Shown: positions 22,463-31,797 of the stretch, piece after piece
Position numbering within the stretch: the first letter of the stretch is position 1
Layout of the letters: each line of letters opens with the position of its first letter
Assembly (NCBI GenBank): GCA_036171675.1
Contig: JAVHRO010000124.1
Span: 1-33,686, forward strand
Reading direction: 5' to 3'
Source: Vicingus sp036171675
GTDB lineage: Bacteria; Bacteroidota; Bacteroidia; Flavobacteriales_E; Vicingaceae
DNA length: 33,686 nucleotides
Program-made: the position numbers and the translations under genes
Notes under the pieces: model-generated
Database searches by the model: none
What the model saw: the letters and a program-made list of their open reading frames with translations, nothing else
Told to the model about the DNA's origin: nothing

Positions 22463-23659
22463 ATGCTAAAAGGCAAAAACATACTTCTGGGTATTACAGG
22501 AGGTATTGCCTCTTATAAAATTTCTTTTTTAATTCGTTTGTTAAAAACTGCTGGAGCAAATACTCGAGTTGTTATGACTCCAAGCGCAAAAGAATTCGTT
22601 ACACCCCTAACATTATCAACACTTTCACAACATCCTGTATATTGTGATTTCTCAGATAAAACTACTGGAGAATGGCATAGTCATGTAGAGTTGGGAGTTT
22701 GGGCTGATTTATTTATAATTGCCCCTGCCACAGCTAATACTATTGCTAAAATGGCTAATGGAATTTGCGATAATTTGCTTTTAGCCACTTACTTGTCTGC
22801 AAAATGCCCTATTTTTATTGCTCCTTCTATGGATTTGGATATGTTTAAGCATTCAACTACTAAAAGGAATTTAAAAATGTTAATCGAAAACGGTCATACA
22901 ATTATTGATGCAACAGATGGTGAATTAGCGAGTGGTTTGGTAGGAAAAGGGAGAATGGAGGAGCCTGAAAATATTTTTACTAGAATAAGTGATTTTTTTG
23001 AACAACCTAAAATTCTTAAAAATAAAAAGGTATTAATTACTGCGGGTCCAACCTACGAACAAATTGATCCTGTGCGTTTTATTGGAAACAATTCATCTGG
23101 TAAAATGGGATTTGAACTAGCAAAACAGGCACAATATTTAGGAGCAGAGGTAACCTTAATTATTGGACCAAACCACCTTGATTTATCAGGAATTCTCAAT
23201 GTTATTGAGGTTAAATCAGCCGAAGAAATGTTTATTGAAGTTCAGAAAAAGGTCAAAAAATCTGACATTATTATTATGTCTGCTGCGGTTGCTGATTTTA
23301 AACCCGCCGTTAAAAGCCTAGTAAAAATTAAACATAAAACTTCAACTTTAACTATAGAGTTGGAACCAACTCAAGATATTCTAAAATATATAGGTACTAT
23401 TAAAACCAACAAACAAATTTTGGTAGGGTTTGCCCTAGAAACTAACAACGAAATTGTTAATGCTCAAGGAAAATTAAAGGCTAAAAATCTTGATTTAATA
23501 GTCTTAAACTCACTTAACGATAAAGGAGCAGGTTTTGAGTTGGATACCAATAAAATTACTGTCCTGGATAAAAATAATAATATTGACAAATTTGAGTTGA
23601 AATCTAAATCAGATGTTGCGGTTGATATTTTTAATAAAATAGTATCTTTACTAAAATAG
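22463..23659 (+). CDS. coaBC: Bifunctional CoaBC (coenzyme A biosynthesis)
   Basis: This 398-residue enzyme joins 4'-phosphopantothenate to cysteine (CoaB) and decarboxylates the product to 4'-phosphopantetheine (CoaC, FMN-dependent). The CoaC half (1-180) shows GITGGIASYK (10-19), the catalytic histidine region EWHSHVELG (70-78), APATANTIAKMANGICDNLL (87-106) and APSMDLDM. The CoaB half begins at about 186, with ITAGPTYEQIDPVRFIGN (192-209) and SSGKMG (211-216), then SAAVADFKP (273-281). The segment that carries the catalytic cysteine in E. coli CoaC (ACG-x-x-G-x-GRM) reads ASGLVGKGRM here, with Ser at the Cys position. The gene lies in the conserved bamD-recN cluster. Confidence 0.95.
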   Translation: MLKGKNILLGITGGIASYKISFLIRLLKTAGANTRVVMTPSAKEFVTPLTLSTLSQHPVYCDFSDKTTGEWHSHVELGVWADLFIIAPATANTIAKMANGICDNLLLATYLSAKCPIFIAPSMDLDMFKHSTTKRNLKMLIENGHTIIDATDGELASGLVGKGRMEEPENIFTRISDFFEQPKILKNKKVLITAGPTYEQIDPVRFIGNNSSGKMGFELAKQAQYLGAEVTLIIGPNHLDLSGILNVIEVKSAEEMFIEVQKKVKKSDIIIMSAAVADFKPAVKSLVKIKHKTSTLTIELEPTQDILKYIGTIKTNKQILVGFALETNNEIVNAQGKLKAKNLDLIVLNSLNDKGAGFELDTNKITVLDKNNNIDKFELKSKSDVAVDIFNKIVSLLK

Positions 23660-23705
23660 TTAGTGAACATTTAATATTAAAAATCTATTCGCTCAAATTT
23701 AAAAG

Positions 23706-24617
23706 ATGAAATTATTTTTTAGCATATTCATTTCATGTCTAATCACTTGTTTTGGTCATCATTCGTTAGTTGCTCAAGAATTAAATTGCAATTTACAGGT
23801 TAATTCGAGTCAAATTATGGGTTCTGATAAAAGTGTTTTTGATGCAATGCAGCGTAATGTTTCTGAATTTATCAATAATAAGAAATGGACGAACAATAAT
23901 TTTCAAATAAACGAGAAAATAGAATGCACCATGTTAATTAATATTACTGAACGTGTTTCTACCAATTCATTTAAAGCAACTATTCAAATACAATCTCGTC
24001 GTCCAGTTTTTCATTCTTCTTATAATTCTACGTTAATCAATCATATTGACAAAGATTTTGAATTTAATTACAATGAGTTTGAACAGTTAGAATACTCCGA
24101 AAATACATTTACTTCTAATTTAACTTCAGTAATATCATTTTATGTTTATATGATTATTGCTACTGATTATGATTCATTTTCACTTTATGGAGGCACTCCT
24201 TACTTGCTTGAAGCACAAAAAATAGTTGGAAATGCTCAGGGATCAGGAACAACTGGTTGGAAAGCTTTCGAAGACACAAAAAATAGATATTGGATGGTGG
24301 AAAATCTTTTAAAACCGAATTACGAACCATTTAGAGATGCAATGTATAATTATCATAGACTTGGTTATGATATGATGTCAACCGATTTTGCTAAAGGAAG
24401 AAGTGTGGTGTTAAGTTCTCTTAAAAAGTTAGAAAGTATTTCGAAATACGACCCTAATTCATTCCAGTTACAACTTTTTTTTAATGCCAAATCTGACGAA
24501 ATTATTGAATTGTTTAAAGAAGCTCCTCAAGCCGAAAAAAGTGAAGTTATCCCCCTTTTAAGCAAAATAAATCCAGCTAATTCTAACTTGTACGAAAAAA
24601 TTACATCAGGTAAATAA
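23706..24617 (+). CDS. porD: DUF4835 family protein, PorD of the type IX secretion system
   Basis: This 303-residue exported protein has a signal peptide (KLFFSIFISCLITCFGHHSLVAQ, cleavage near 24). It then follows the DUF4835 pattern: ELNCNLQVNSSQI at the mature start, VFDAMQRNVSEFINNKKW, QIQSRRPVFHSSYNSTLIN, DKDFEFNY, FYVYMIIATDYDSFSLYGG and the GWKAFEDTKNRYWMVEN segment. As I recall, DUF4835 members are now annotated as PorD, a periplasmic component required by the type IX secretion system of Bacteroidota; no other T9SS gene lies in the window. The location between coaBC and recN is the usual one in this phylum. Its TAA stop is immediately followed by the recN ATG with no gap. Confidence 0.85.
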   Translation: MKLFFSIFISCLITCFGHHSLVAQELNCNLQVNSSQIMGSDKSVFDAMQRNVSEFINNKKWTNNNFQINEKIECTMLINITERVSTNSFKATIQIQSRRPVFHSSYNSTLINHIDKDFEFNYNEFEQLEYSENTFTSNLTSVISFYVYMIIATDYDSFSLYGGTPYLLEAQKIVGNAQGSGTTGWKAFEDTKNRYWMVENLLKPNYEPFRDAMYNYHRLGYDMMSTDFAKGRSVVLSSLKKLESISKYDPNSFQLQLFFNAKSDEIIELFKEAPQAEKSEVIPLLSKINPANSNLYEKITSGK

Positions 24618-26273
24618 ATGTTAATTCATCTTTCCATTAATAATTATGCGTTAATTGAAAAATTAGAAGTTGATTTTAATAGCGGATTTACTGTAATTAC
24701 TGGAGAAACAGGGGCAGGTAAATCTATATTGCTTGGGGCGTTGTCGTTAATATTAGGTCAACGTGTAGATACTTCAATTCTTAACGACAAAGAAAAAAAA
24801 TGTGTAATTGAAGGCATCTTTAAGATTTCAAAAGAAAATTATAGCGATTTTTTCAAAGAAAATGATTTAGATTTTGAGACAGAAACAACGATTCGTAGAG
24901 AAATTTCATCATCAGGAAAATCAAGAGCATTTATTAACGATACTCCTGTAAATTTGAATGTTATAAAAGATTTATCTGAGCAGTTAATAAATATTCATTC
25001 GCAACACCATAATTTGTTAGTGAAAAGTGGTGATTATCAATTAGCAGTTGTTGACTCGTTTGCAAATATTCAACAAGATTCAGATAAATTTAAAAAGAGA
25101 TTTAAGGAATATTCTTTGAAAAAAAAGCAACTGGAAGAGCTAAAAAACAAAGAACAAAAATCAAAATCAGATTTAGAACTGCTCATTGCTCAAGCTAAAG
25201 AAATTGAGATGTTAAAATTAACAGTTGATGAACAGTTTTCAATAGAAGAACAACTAGATCGTTTAAATAATTCTGAAGAGATCAAACAAGTTTTACATCA
25301 GGCTTCTAATTTATTGTCCGACAGAGAAGAAAATATGGTGCTAAATGTTAAACAGATTATTTCTTCCTTCTCTAAAATTTCGCATTTATCAAAAGAATTT
25401 CAAGATATTTTTGAAAGATTGAACACAATGACTATTGAACTTGTTGACTTGTCTAGAGAAATATCTATTTTAAATGATAATACCAACTTTGATAAGGATA
25501 ATGCTGAATATTTAACGAATAGGTTGAACAGTATATATTCACTTGAGAAAAAATATCAGTTAACTAATTCTAATGAATTGTTGGATTTGTTAGTCAAAAT
25601 AAACAATGACCTATCTCAATTAGATGCTTTTGATGAAACTATTGTGGTATTACAAAATGAAGTCTTACAGTTAGAACAACAATTAATTAAAGATTCAAAA
25701 CAGCTTAGTGAAATTAGAAAAAAAATTATTCCAGTTTTAGCCAAAAACATAATGAATAATTTATCAGAGTTGGGAATGCCAAATGCCAAAGTAGAAATTA
25801 GTCAAAAAATTACTACATTTTTTGGTGTAAATGGTATTGATGATATTGAATTTTTATTTTCAGCAAACAAGGGGTATGCTCCAATTGAAATCCATAAAGT
25901 TGCATCTGGTGGAGAACTATCTAGACTTATGCTTACCATTAAATCAATTTTAGCGAAAGGCAAAAATTTAAGCACAATTATTTTTGATGAAATTGATACT
26001 GGAGTTTCTGGTGATATTGCAGATAAAATGGGTAATATTATGAAACAAATGGCAGGTGATATTCAAATTGTTTCAATAACACATTTGCCACAAGTTGCAG
26101 CAAAAAGTAATCAACATTATAAAATTTTTAAAGGATTGAAAAATGGTAAAACCATCACTGATATTGAGGTGTTGAACAATGAACAGAAAATAGAAGAAAT
26201 TGCGAAAATGTTAAGTGGAAAAGAACTTACAAAAGCAGCAATAGAAAATGCTAAAAATCTTATTTCAAATTAA
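24618..26273 (+). CDS. recN: DNA repair ATPase RecN
   Basis: This 551-residue SMC-like protein acts early in double-strand-break repair. The N-terminal ATPase half has INNYALIEKLEVDFNSGF and Walker A GETGAGKS (29-36). A long coiled-coil region (about 155-385) contains heptad-patterned charged helices. The C-terminal half carries the ABC signature ASGGELSR (429-436) and Walker B TIIFDEIDTG with D457 and E458, then ITHLPQVAAKSNQHYKI. All domains are complete and the length is normal for RecN. The gene begins directly after the porD-like stop codon, so expression depends on the bamD operon. No SOS-type operator is recognisable upstream. Confidence 0.96.
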   Translation: MLIHLSINNYALIEKLEVDFNSGFTVITGETGAGKSILLGALSLILGQRVDTSILNDKEKKCVIEGIFKISKENYSDFFKENDLDFETETTIRREISSSGKSRAFINDTPVNLNVIKDLSEQLINIHSQHHNLLVKSGDYQLAVVDSFANIQQDSDKFKKRFKEYSLKKKQLEELKNKEQKSKSDLELLIAQAKEIEMLKLTVDEQFSIEEQLDRLNNSEEIKQVLHQASNLLSDREENMVLNVKQIISSFSKISHLSKEFQDIFERLNTMTIELVDLSREISILNDNTNFDKDNAEYLTNRLNSIYSLEKKYQLTNSNELLDLLVKINNDLSQLDAFDETIVVLQNEVLQLEQQLIKDSKQLSEIRKKIIPVLAKNIMNNLSELGMPNAKVEISQKITTFFGVNGIDDIEFLFSANKGYAPIEIHKVASGGELSRLMLTIKSILAKGKNLSTIIFDEIDTGVSGDIADKMGNIMKQMAGDIQIVSITHLPQVAAKSNQHYKIFKGLKNGKTITDIEVLNNEQKIEEIAKMLSGKELTKAAIENAKNLISN

Positions 26274-26281
26274 TATATTTG
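26274..26281 (+). promoter_or_regulatory. -7 box upstream of the small exported protein and fabI
   Basis: TATATTTG exactly fits TAnnTTTG, 21 bp before the ATG at 26303 and directly after the recN stop codon. No convincing TTG is seen at the -33 position. It may give fabI an independent transcript. Confidence 0.4.
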
Positions 26282-26302
26282 CATTTAAGGAAAAATTAAG
26301 TA

Positions 26303-26491
26303 ATGACAAATATTAGACTTAAATATCGCTTTATCACAGTATTAATTTTTTCGGTACTACTTTCATCAGCAAATGTTTCATGTGATCCACATAGAAGAGG
26401 GCATACTGCTAAGCAAATTGGAGCAGGATCAGGAATGAAAAAACACCGAACACCAGCTTCAGGCAAAATAAAACAACGATCACATTACTAA
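26303..26491 (+). CDS. Small exported basic protein, possible lipoprotein
   Basis: The 62-residue product has a hydrophobic N-terminal segment (FITVLIFSVLLSSANVSC, 10-27). Its only cysteine is C27, at the end of that segment. The mature part is short, basic and rich in Gly, His, Lys and Arg (DPHRRGHTAKQIGAGSG, then KKHRTPASGKIKQRSHY), with predicted disorder. The residues before C27 (NVS) fit the lipobox only weakly, so a lipoprotein is possible but not secure. It lies between recN (29 bp upstream) and fabI (14 bp downstream), probably co-transcribed with fabI from the box at 26274. No family is recognised by me. The orderly start, signal and spacing argue that it is a real gene despite its size. 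Confidence 0.65.
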   Translation: MTNIRLKYRFITVLIFSVLLSSANVSCDPHRRGHTAKQIGAGSGMKKHRTPASGKIKQRSHY

Positions 26492-26505
26492 ATAAAAAAA
26501 ATAAA

Positions 26506-27321
26506 ATGTCAAACAATTTATTAAAAGGAAAAAAAGGAATTATTTTCGGTGCATTAAATTCCAATTCAATAGCTTGGAAGGTTGCAGAAAGAGCACATGA
26601 AGAAGGTGCAGAATTTGTTTTAAGTAATGCTCCTATTGCGTTGAGAATGGGTGAAATAGATGAATTAGCAAAAAAAACAAATTCAGAAGTAATACCTGCC
26701 GATGCTACTTCAATGGAAGATTTAGAGCATTTGTTTGATAAAACAATAGAAAAATATGGTAAAATAGACTTTATACTTCATTCAATTGGAATGTCAATTA
26801 ACGTTAGAAAAGGTATTCATTATACAGAATCTAATCCTGATTTCTACCTTAAAGGAATGGATGTGTCAGCTCTTTCGTTTCATAAAGTAATGAAAGTTGC
26901 TTATAAAAAAGATGCAATGAATGATTGGGGTTCAATATTAGCTCTTACATATATTGCCGCACAACGAGTATTTCCTGATTATAATGATATGGCAGATGCA
27001 AAATCGTTATTAGAGTCAATTGCTCGTGGTTTTGGTTATCATTTTGGAGTTAAAAATAAAGTGCGAGTGAATACCATTTCTCAGTCACCAACTGCAACTA
27101 CGGCAGGAAGTGGTGTGAAAGGTTTTAATGGATTTATCACCTATGCCGAAGATATGTCGCCTCTTGGCAATGCAAGTGCTTCTGATTGTGCAAATTATTG
27201 TATAGTGATGTTCTCTGATTTAACAAAATATGTCACCATGCAAAATTTATTTCATGATGGTGGATTTTCATTTACTGGTGCTAGCCATAAAGTAATGGAA
27301 AAGTTTGAAAAAGGACATTAA
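26506..27321 (+). CDS. fabI: Enoyl-[acyl-carrier-protein] reductase
   Basis: The 271-residue protein is a FabI-type SDR, catalysing the last reduction of each fatty-acid elongation cycle. It shows the FabI variant of the nucleotide site (KKGIIFGALNSNSIAWKVAE, 9-28), DATSMEDL (66-73), FILHSIGMS (89-97) and WGSILALTYIAAQRVFPDYN. The catalytic pair is Tyr-x6-Lys with Y159 and K166 in YNDMADAK. VRVNTISQSPTATTAGSGVK and LFHDGGFSF complete the family pattern. LTYIAAQRV where many FabI have LSYLGAERV, and YNDMADAK instead of YNVMGLAK, are mild substitutions common in this phylum. It ends the cluster and is followed by a strong terminator. FabI is a well-known antibacterial target. Confidence 0.95.
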   Translation: MSNNLLKGKKGIIFGALNSNSIAWKVAERAHEEGAEFVLSNAPIALRMGEIDELAKKTNSEVIPADATSMEDLEHLFDKTIEKYGKIDFILHSIGMSINVRKGIHYTESNPDFYLKGMDVSALSFHKVMKVAYKKDAMNDWGSILALTYIAAQRVFPDYNDMADAKSLLESIARGFGYHFGVKNKVRVNTISQSPTATTAGSGVKGFNGFITYAEDMSPLGNASASDCANYCIVMFSDLTKYVTMQNLFHDGGFSFTGASHKVMEKFEKGH

Positions 27322-27335
27322 CCTATAACTTATCG

Positions 27336-27364
27336 AGCCCTGTTTTTAACAGGGCTTTTTTTTT
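27336..27364 (+). terminator. Rho-independent terminator after fabI
   Basis: AGCCCTG (27336-27342) and CAGGGCT (27350-27356) form a perfect 7-bp GC-rich stem with a 7-nt loop, followed by nine T. It lies 14 bp after the fabI stop codon and only 3 bp before the next ATG at 27368. The next gene must therefore be transcribed from a start very close to its ATG or by read-through. Confidence 0.93.
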
Positions 27365-27367
27365 CGT

Positions 27368-29398
27368 ATGAAATTAGAATTTGACAAAAATATATATACC
27401 TTAATTGTAGTATCTATAGTCGCATTCTTTCCAATTTTATTCAATGGATTCACATTTTATAGTGATGATAATTATGTGTTGAACAATCCTTTAATTCATT
27501 CTTTTTCTATTGAGAATCTCATTTTAATGTTCACTACTTTTTTTGATGGACATTATCACCCTTTAACTTTACTTTCATTCGCAATTAACTATTTTTTTTC
27601 GGGAGAATCACCTTTTGGCTATCAATTAACCAATTTAATGTTAAATACAACTAATGGTGTTTTGATCTATTATCTTTCGAAAAAAATTTTAAAGGAGAAT
27701 ACCCATGCATTTCTTGTAGCATTAATATTTATTGTTCATCCTATACACGTAGAATCTGTGGCTCGTATTACTGAACGAAAAGACATGTTGTTTGGATTGT
27801 TTTTTTTAGCAAGCTGTATCACTTATATTAAGTTTATTGAAACTAATTTGATAAAAAAATATTGGCTAGCAGTACTCTTTTTTGTTTTATCACTACTCTC
27901 TAAAGGACAAGCAGTTACATTACCATTAACGTTGTTTCTATTAAGTTGGTATTTAATTGGATACCAACTGACAATTAAAAAAGCGGTCTATTTTGTTCCA
28001 TTGATTATTTTATCTGTAATTTTTGGTTTTTTAAATATTAAGGCTCAGGTATTTACCGGATATTTTTTAGACACTTCGTCTATCCCTTTTGCGAATTATT
28101 TTGTTTCTTCAGCTTATGTGTTAACCAATTACATTACTCACTTGTTTTTTCCGATACAACTTTCTCCTCATTATCCTTATCCATTTGATATTTACAAATT
28201 AGCACCCAAGTTTTATTTTTTATATTTATTAATATTTCCAGTTTATTTGGGATTACTATTTTGGTTTAGGAAAAATAAAATAGTTCTTTTTGGTTTGCTT
28301 TTCTATATCATAAATATCATACTTATGATCAGGTTTATTCCAGTTTCCGAAAATGTAATGCCCGATAGATATAATTACATTCCAGTTTTTGGAATCATAT
28401 TGATATTATTTTACTTTATTAATAAATTTGCAAAACTAAAATTGACAACTATTATCTACATTATTGCAACGTTATTAAGCATTAAAACCTTCTCCCAGTC
28501 AATGGTTTGGAAAAATGGAATTAGCGTTTGGACAACTGCATATAAATATTATCCAAATGACTCAGAAATCAATCAAAACCTTGGTGCTAACTATTTGAAA
28601 TTAGGTAATTATCAAAAAGCGAAACGGTTTATAGATTTAGCCATAAAATTAGACAGTTCTAATTTGCTCTCACACCTTGATAGATCTAATTATTATATTC
28701 AAAATAAAGACCCTAAAAATTCTTTAATCGAGTTGAAATTTATAGTTGATTTCAATGCCAAAAGTGTTAAAGATTTATCAAATCAGTCTTCTGTTTATCT
28801 TACTTTGGGCGAATTTGATAAAGCACTTGAGAAAATCAATTTGGCAATTAAAATAAATGATTCTAATGCTAAATTGTTCTATAACAAAGCTGCAATTTTA
28901 CTTCAACAAAACGAATATTCAAAAGCCTTATTGGTTCTAGATCAATGTTTGGCACTACGACCCTCATTTAAAGGTGATGTTCATTTGCTAAAATCGAAAT
29001 TAGCTTTATGTTGCAATAACTTATTTCTTGCACAAAATGAACTCAAACTTGCTAAAAAATACCTAAAAAATTCTAAAGAAATTGAAAATACTAAACTGGC
29101 TATTGAAAATTATTCAATTCATGAAGGTACATTGGAAACTTTAAAAGATTCGAAGCAATTGAATGCAATAGGGTTAAACTATTTTAGTTTAGGATTTTAT
29201 CAAATTGCCTTAATGTATTTTGACAAATCTTCGGAGTTAGATAGCACTTATGTCCCTGCAATACAGAATGAAGTTTATTCAAATTACATGTTAGGAAATT
29301 GGAGTTTGACCCTAGAAAAATATAAAAAATCGCAAGAATTGAAAATTGAAATAGATGATAAAGTAAAACAACAATTACATAATTTAGAAATGATTTAA
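27368..29398 (+). CDS. TMTC-like GT-C membrane protein with TPR domain
   Basis: The 676-residue protein combines a polytopic N-terminal half (about ten hydrophobic spans, 8-385) with at least five tetratricopeptide repeats (about 401-660, with SVYLTLGEFDKALEKINLAI as the clearest). In the first loop the acidic pair YSDDNYVLNNPLI (D33, D34) is followed by HYHPLTLLSFAINYFF, LTNLMLNTTNGVLIYYLSKK, and IFIVHPIHVESVARITERKD (about 120-139). This is the signature of bacterial homologues of TMTC protein O-mannosyltransferases, so a polyprenyl-linked sugar transferase is plausible, but no bacterial member's substrate can be assigned from sequence. The ATG follows the fabI terminator by 3 bp, and the RidA gene follows after 23 bp. 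Confidence 0.8.
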   Translation: MKLEFDKNIYTLIVVSIVAFFPILFNGFTFYSDDNYVLNNPLIHSFSIENLILMFTTFFDGHYHPLTLLSFAINYFFSGESPFGYQLTNLMLNTTNGVLIYYLSKKILKENTHAFLVALIFIVHPIHVESVARITERKDMLFGLFFLASCITYIKFIETNLIKKYWLAVLFFVLSLLSKGQAVTLPLTLFLLSWYLIGYQLTIKKAVYFVPLIILSVIFGFLNIKAQVFTGYFLDTSSIPFANYFVSSAYVLTNYITHLFFPIQLSPHYPYPFDIYKLAPKFYFLYLLIFPVYLGLLFWFRKNKIVLFGLLFYIINIILMIRFIPVSENVMPDRYNYIPVFGIILILFYFINKFAKLKLTTIIYIIATLLSIKTFSQSMVWKNGISVWTTAYKYYPNDSEINQNLGANYLKLGNYQKAKRFIDLAIKLDSSNLLSHLDRSNYYIQNKDPKNSLIELKFIVDFNAKSVKDLSNQSSVYLTLGEFDKALEKINLAIKINDSNAKLFYNKAAILLQQNEYSKALLVLDQCLALRPSFKGDVHLLKSKLALCCNNLFLAQNELKLAKKYLKNSKEIENTKLAIENYSIHEGTLETLKDSKQLNAIGLNYFSLGFYQIALMYFDKSSELDSTYVPAIQNEVYSNYMLGNWSLTLEKYKKSQELKIEIDDKVKQQLHNLEMI

Positions 29399-29421
29399 TT
29401 CAACATATAAAATAACCAAAT

Positions 29422-29799
29422 ATGAAAAAAATAATTAATACACCTAAAGCACCTGCCCCTATAGGTCCATATAGTCAAGCAGTGTTGGTTGGTAATACCT
29501 TATACACTTCTGGCCAAATTGCAATAAATCCAACTAATAATGAATTGGTTACTTCAACAATTAAGGCTGAAACAAAAATGGTAATGGATAACCTAAAAGC
29601 TGTATTAGAAGCCGCTAACATGGATTTTAGCCACGTGGTAAAATGTTCAATATTCATTTCGGACATGAACAATTTTGGACAAATCAACGAGGTTTATGGT
29701 AGTTATTTTACAGATGATTTTCCTGCTAGAGAAACGGTTCAAGTAGCGTGTTTACCTAAAAATTTAAATGTAGAAATTTCTGCTGTTGCAGTAAAATAA
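29422..29799 (+). CDS. ridA: RidA family enamine/imine deaminase
   Basis: This 125-residue protein is of the YjgF/YER057c/UK114 family, cytoplasmic trimers that hydrolyse reactive 2-aminoacrylate-type enamine/imine intermediates from PLP enzymes. Matching features are APAPIGPYSQAV (10-21, with Y17), LYTSGQI (27-33), the catalytic arginine R103 in FPARETVQVACLP and the C-terminal NVEISAVAV with E118. The conserved Arg and Glu place it in the deaminase-competent RidA subgroup. It is convergent with the LtaS/MdoB-type gene; the two stop codons are one base apart (29799 and 29801). It may be co-transcribed with the TMTC-like gene, though no functional link is evident. Confidence 0.94.
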   Translation: MKKIINTPKAPAPIGPYSQAVLVGNTLYTSGQIAINPTNNELVTSTIKAETKMVMDNLKAVLEAANMDFSHVVKCSIFISDMNNFGQINEVYGSYFTDDFPARETVQVACLPKNLNVEISAVAVK

Positions 29800-29800
29800 T

Positions 29801-31777
29801 TTACTCAGGTTTTAACAAATTGTGTTGAAACAAATAATCATGACATTGATAAAAAGAGATAGCTTCTTTTAAGGCGTCATTATTAGTAGGTAGGAGAGTT
29901 AAAATATTTGAACTTTTGTCCCATGTGTAATAATTTACCGATTTCATATCGCCTAAAACCATTAAGTTATTACCCTTGAGGTAGCCCATTTTTCTATAAT
30001 TTCCAACAAAAGATCTTTCATCAATTGGGTTCATTTTATTTACATCTCTTCCAAATAGCTGAGTGGTATAACTCCAGTTTAAATACCCGAAGAGGGTAGG
30101 AAACAAATCAATTTGAGAACATTGTTTGTTTATTTCGGTTGGACTGGTTTGTGGTAAATTGTATATCATTGCAGGTATATGGTATTTGGCAACATCTAAC
30201 TCTTGTTTTCCTGCACTTGATGCACAATGGTCTGACATAATTACAAACAACGTGTTTTTAAACCAAGGTTTTTGTTGGGCGTTTTTTATAAAATTAGAAA
30301 TAGCATAATCGGTATATTTTACTGCACCATTTCGCCCAGATTTTGAAGGAATATCAATTCTACCATCAGGATATGAAAATGGTTTATGGTTGGAGGTGGT
30401 CATGATAAAATTAAAGAACCGTTGGTTTGATGAATAGTCTTTATCTGCTTCTTTTAGTACTTTATTGTAAATATCTTCATCACAAATTCCCCATGCATTT
30501 TCAAATTGAACTTCATTGTCATTAATATTGGTTCTTTTTGATTTAAAACGATCACCCATAATATAACCTCGTCCTCGGTCTACAATATCAAATCCGTTAC
30601 CTCCAAAAAACTGATTCATATTGTCAAAATAACCATCTCCACCATAGAAGAAAACATTTTTATATTCCTTTTGTTTAAAAATACTGCCAATGGTAAATAA
30701 ATTGGTATTGTTTTTTTTACGTTTTACGATGCTACTTCCTGGTGATGGTGGTACTGACAACGTAATGGCTTCCATACCTCGTACAGTTCGAGTTCCGGTA
30801 GCAAATAAATTGGTGAACAATATACTTTCTTTCGCTAACGAATCTAAAAATGGAGTAATATGCTCATGATTTCCAAATCGTTGCATATAATCTGCACTAA
30901 AACTTTCAATACAAATAAATATAACGTTAGGTTTATATTCAACACCTGAATGATGAACGCTACGTTTTAAACTATAAGGCTTTTTTGAAGTAAAAACTTC
31001 ATTATCGGCTAATGTCATACGTCGAAGTTCTTTAAATGAAAGGTTTAAATCTTGACTTACATAGAATTCTGGATAACTTAATTCATTATTTCTAAATGCC
31101 GCGAAAAACGAATAGATTCCAGATTTGCTAAGCTCATTTTCATATCGATTTAATGACCAATCTGAAATATTGTTCGGAATGAATAGGGTGTAAAATAGCA
31201 TGGAGCTTAAAATAACGATGACTATCGGTAATTTTTGGAAGAACGTTAAGGATGAAGAAAATGTACGTTCATAAATTTTCATTTTTGTTGTTAACCACAT
31301 AAACAGACAAACCACCAATATTACACTAGGTAATAAAATATAAAGAGGGTAGGATTGGTTAATGTTTTCGACTACTTCAAAAGTGTATATTAAATAATCT
31401 ACCGCAATAAAATTAAAACGACTACTAAACTCATCCCAAAAAGTAAATTCTGCTAAAAAGCTGAATGTAAATATCGTTAATCCAATAAAATAGGAAAAAT
31501 AGGTAACAATTTTATCAATTAAAGTTCCTGATAATTTCTTTGGTATTATAAACAAATAAATTAGGTACGGTAACAAAAAATATGAAATAACGCCTATGTC
31601 GAAAAATAATCCTGTAAAAATTATTTTTATCATACTAATTAAAGAAAAATCAATAAACTCAAATGACCAAATATATAATGCAATTCTGGTTAAAAATGAC
31701 AATAAAAGATAGAAAAATGCATAAAAATAGAATAACGATAATCGTTTATGGAAAAATAGGCTTTTAAATATTCTCAT
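29801..31777 (-). CDS. LtaS/MdoB-type sulfatase-fold transferase
   Basis: The 658-residue protein has five N-terminal transmembrane spans (about 14-202) and an extracytoplasmic alkaline-phosphatase/sulfatase domain (about 283-625), the arrangement of LtaS and MdoB phosphoglycerol transferases. Metal and catalytic residues can be located: E291 in PNVIFICIESFSADYM, the nucleophile T331 in ATGTRTVRGMEA, the H464 region in TTSNHKPF, and D516/H517 in IMSDHCAS. Members move phosphoglycerol or phosphoethanolamine from a phospholipid to glycans or lipids on the outer face of the membrane. In a Gram-negative Bacteroidota the acceptor is unknown. A -7 box lies 20 bp upstream. The length is typical of the family. 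Confidence 0.9.
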   Translation of the reverse strand: MRIFKSLFFHKRLSLFYFYAFFYLLLSFLTRIALYIWSFEFIDFSLISMIKIIFTGLFFDIGVISYFLLPYLIYLFIIPKKLSGTLIDKIVTYFSYFIGLTIFTFSFLAEFTFWDEFSSRFNFIAVDYLIYTFEVVENINQSYPLYILLPSVILVVCLFMWLTTKMKIYERTFSSSLTFFQKLPIVIVILSSMLFYTLFIPNNISDWSLNRYENELSKSGIYSFFAAFRNNELSYPEFYVSQDLNLSFKELRRMTLADNEVFTSKKPYSLKRSVHHSGVEYKPNVIFICIESFSADYMQRFGNHEHITPFLDSLAKESILFTNLFATGTRTVRGMEAITLSVPPSPGSSIVKRKKNNTNLFTIGSIFKQKEYKNVFFYGGDGYFDNMNQFFGGNGFDIVDRGRGYIMGDRFKSKRTNINDNEVQFENAWGICDEDIYNKVLKEADKDYSSNQRFFNFIMTTSNHKPFSYPDGRIDIPSKSGRNGAVKYTDYAISNFIKNAQQKPWFKNTLFVIMSDHCASSAGKQELDVAKYHIPAMIYNLPQTSPTEINKQCSQIDLFPTLFGYLNWSYTTQLFGRDVNKMNPIDERSFVGNYRKMGYLKGNNLMVLGDMKSVNYYTWDKSSNILTLLPTNNDALKEAISFYQCHDYLFQHNLLKPE

Positions 31778-31797
31778 TTTTATTCTCTAATTAAGTA

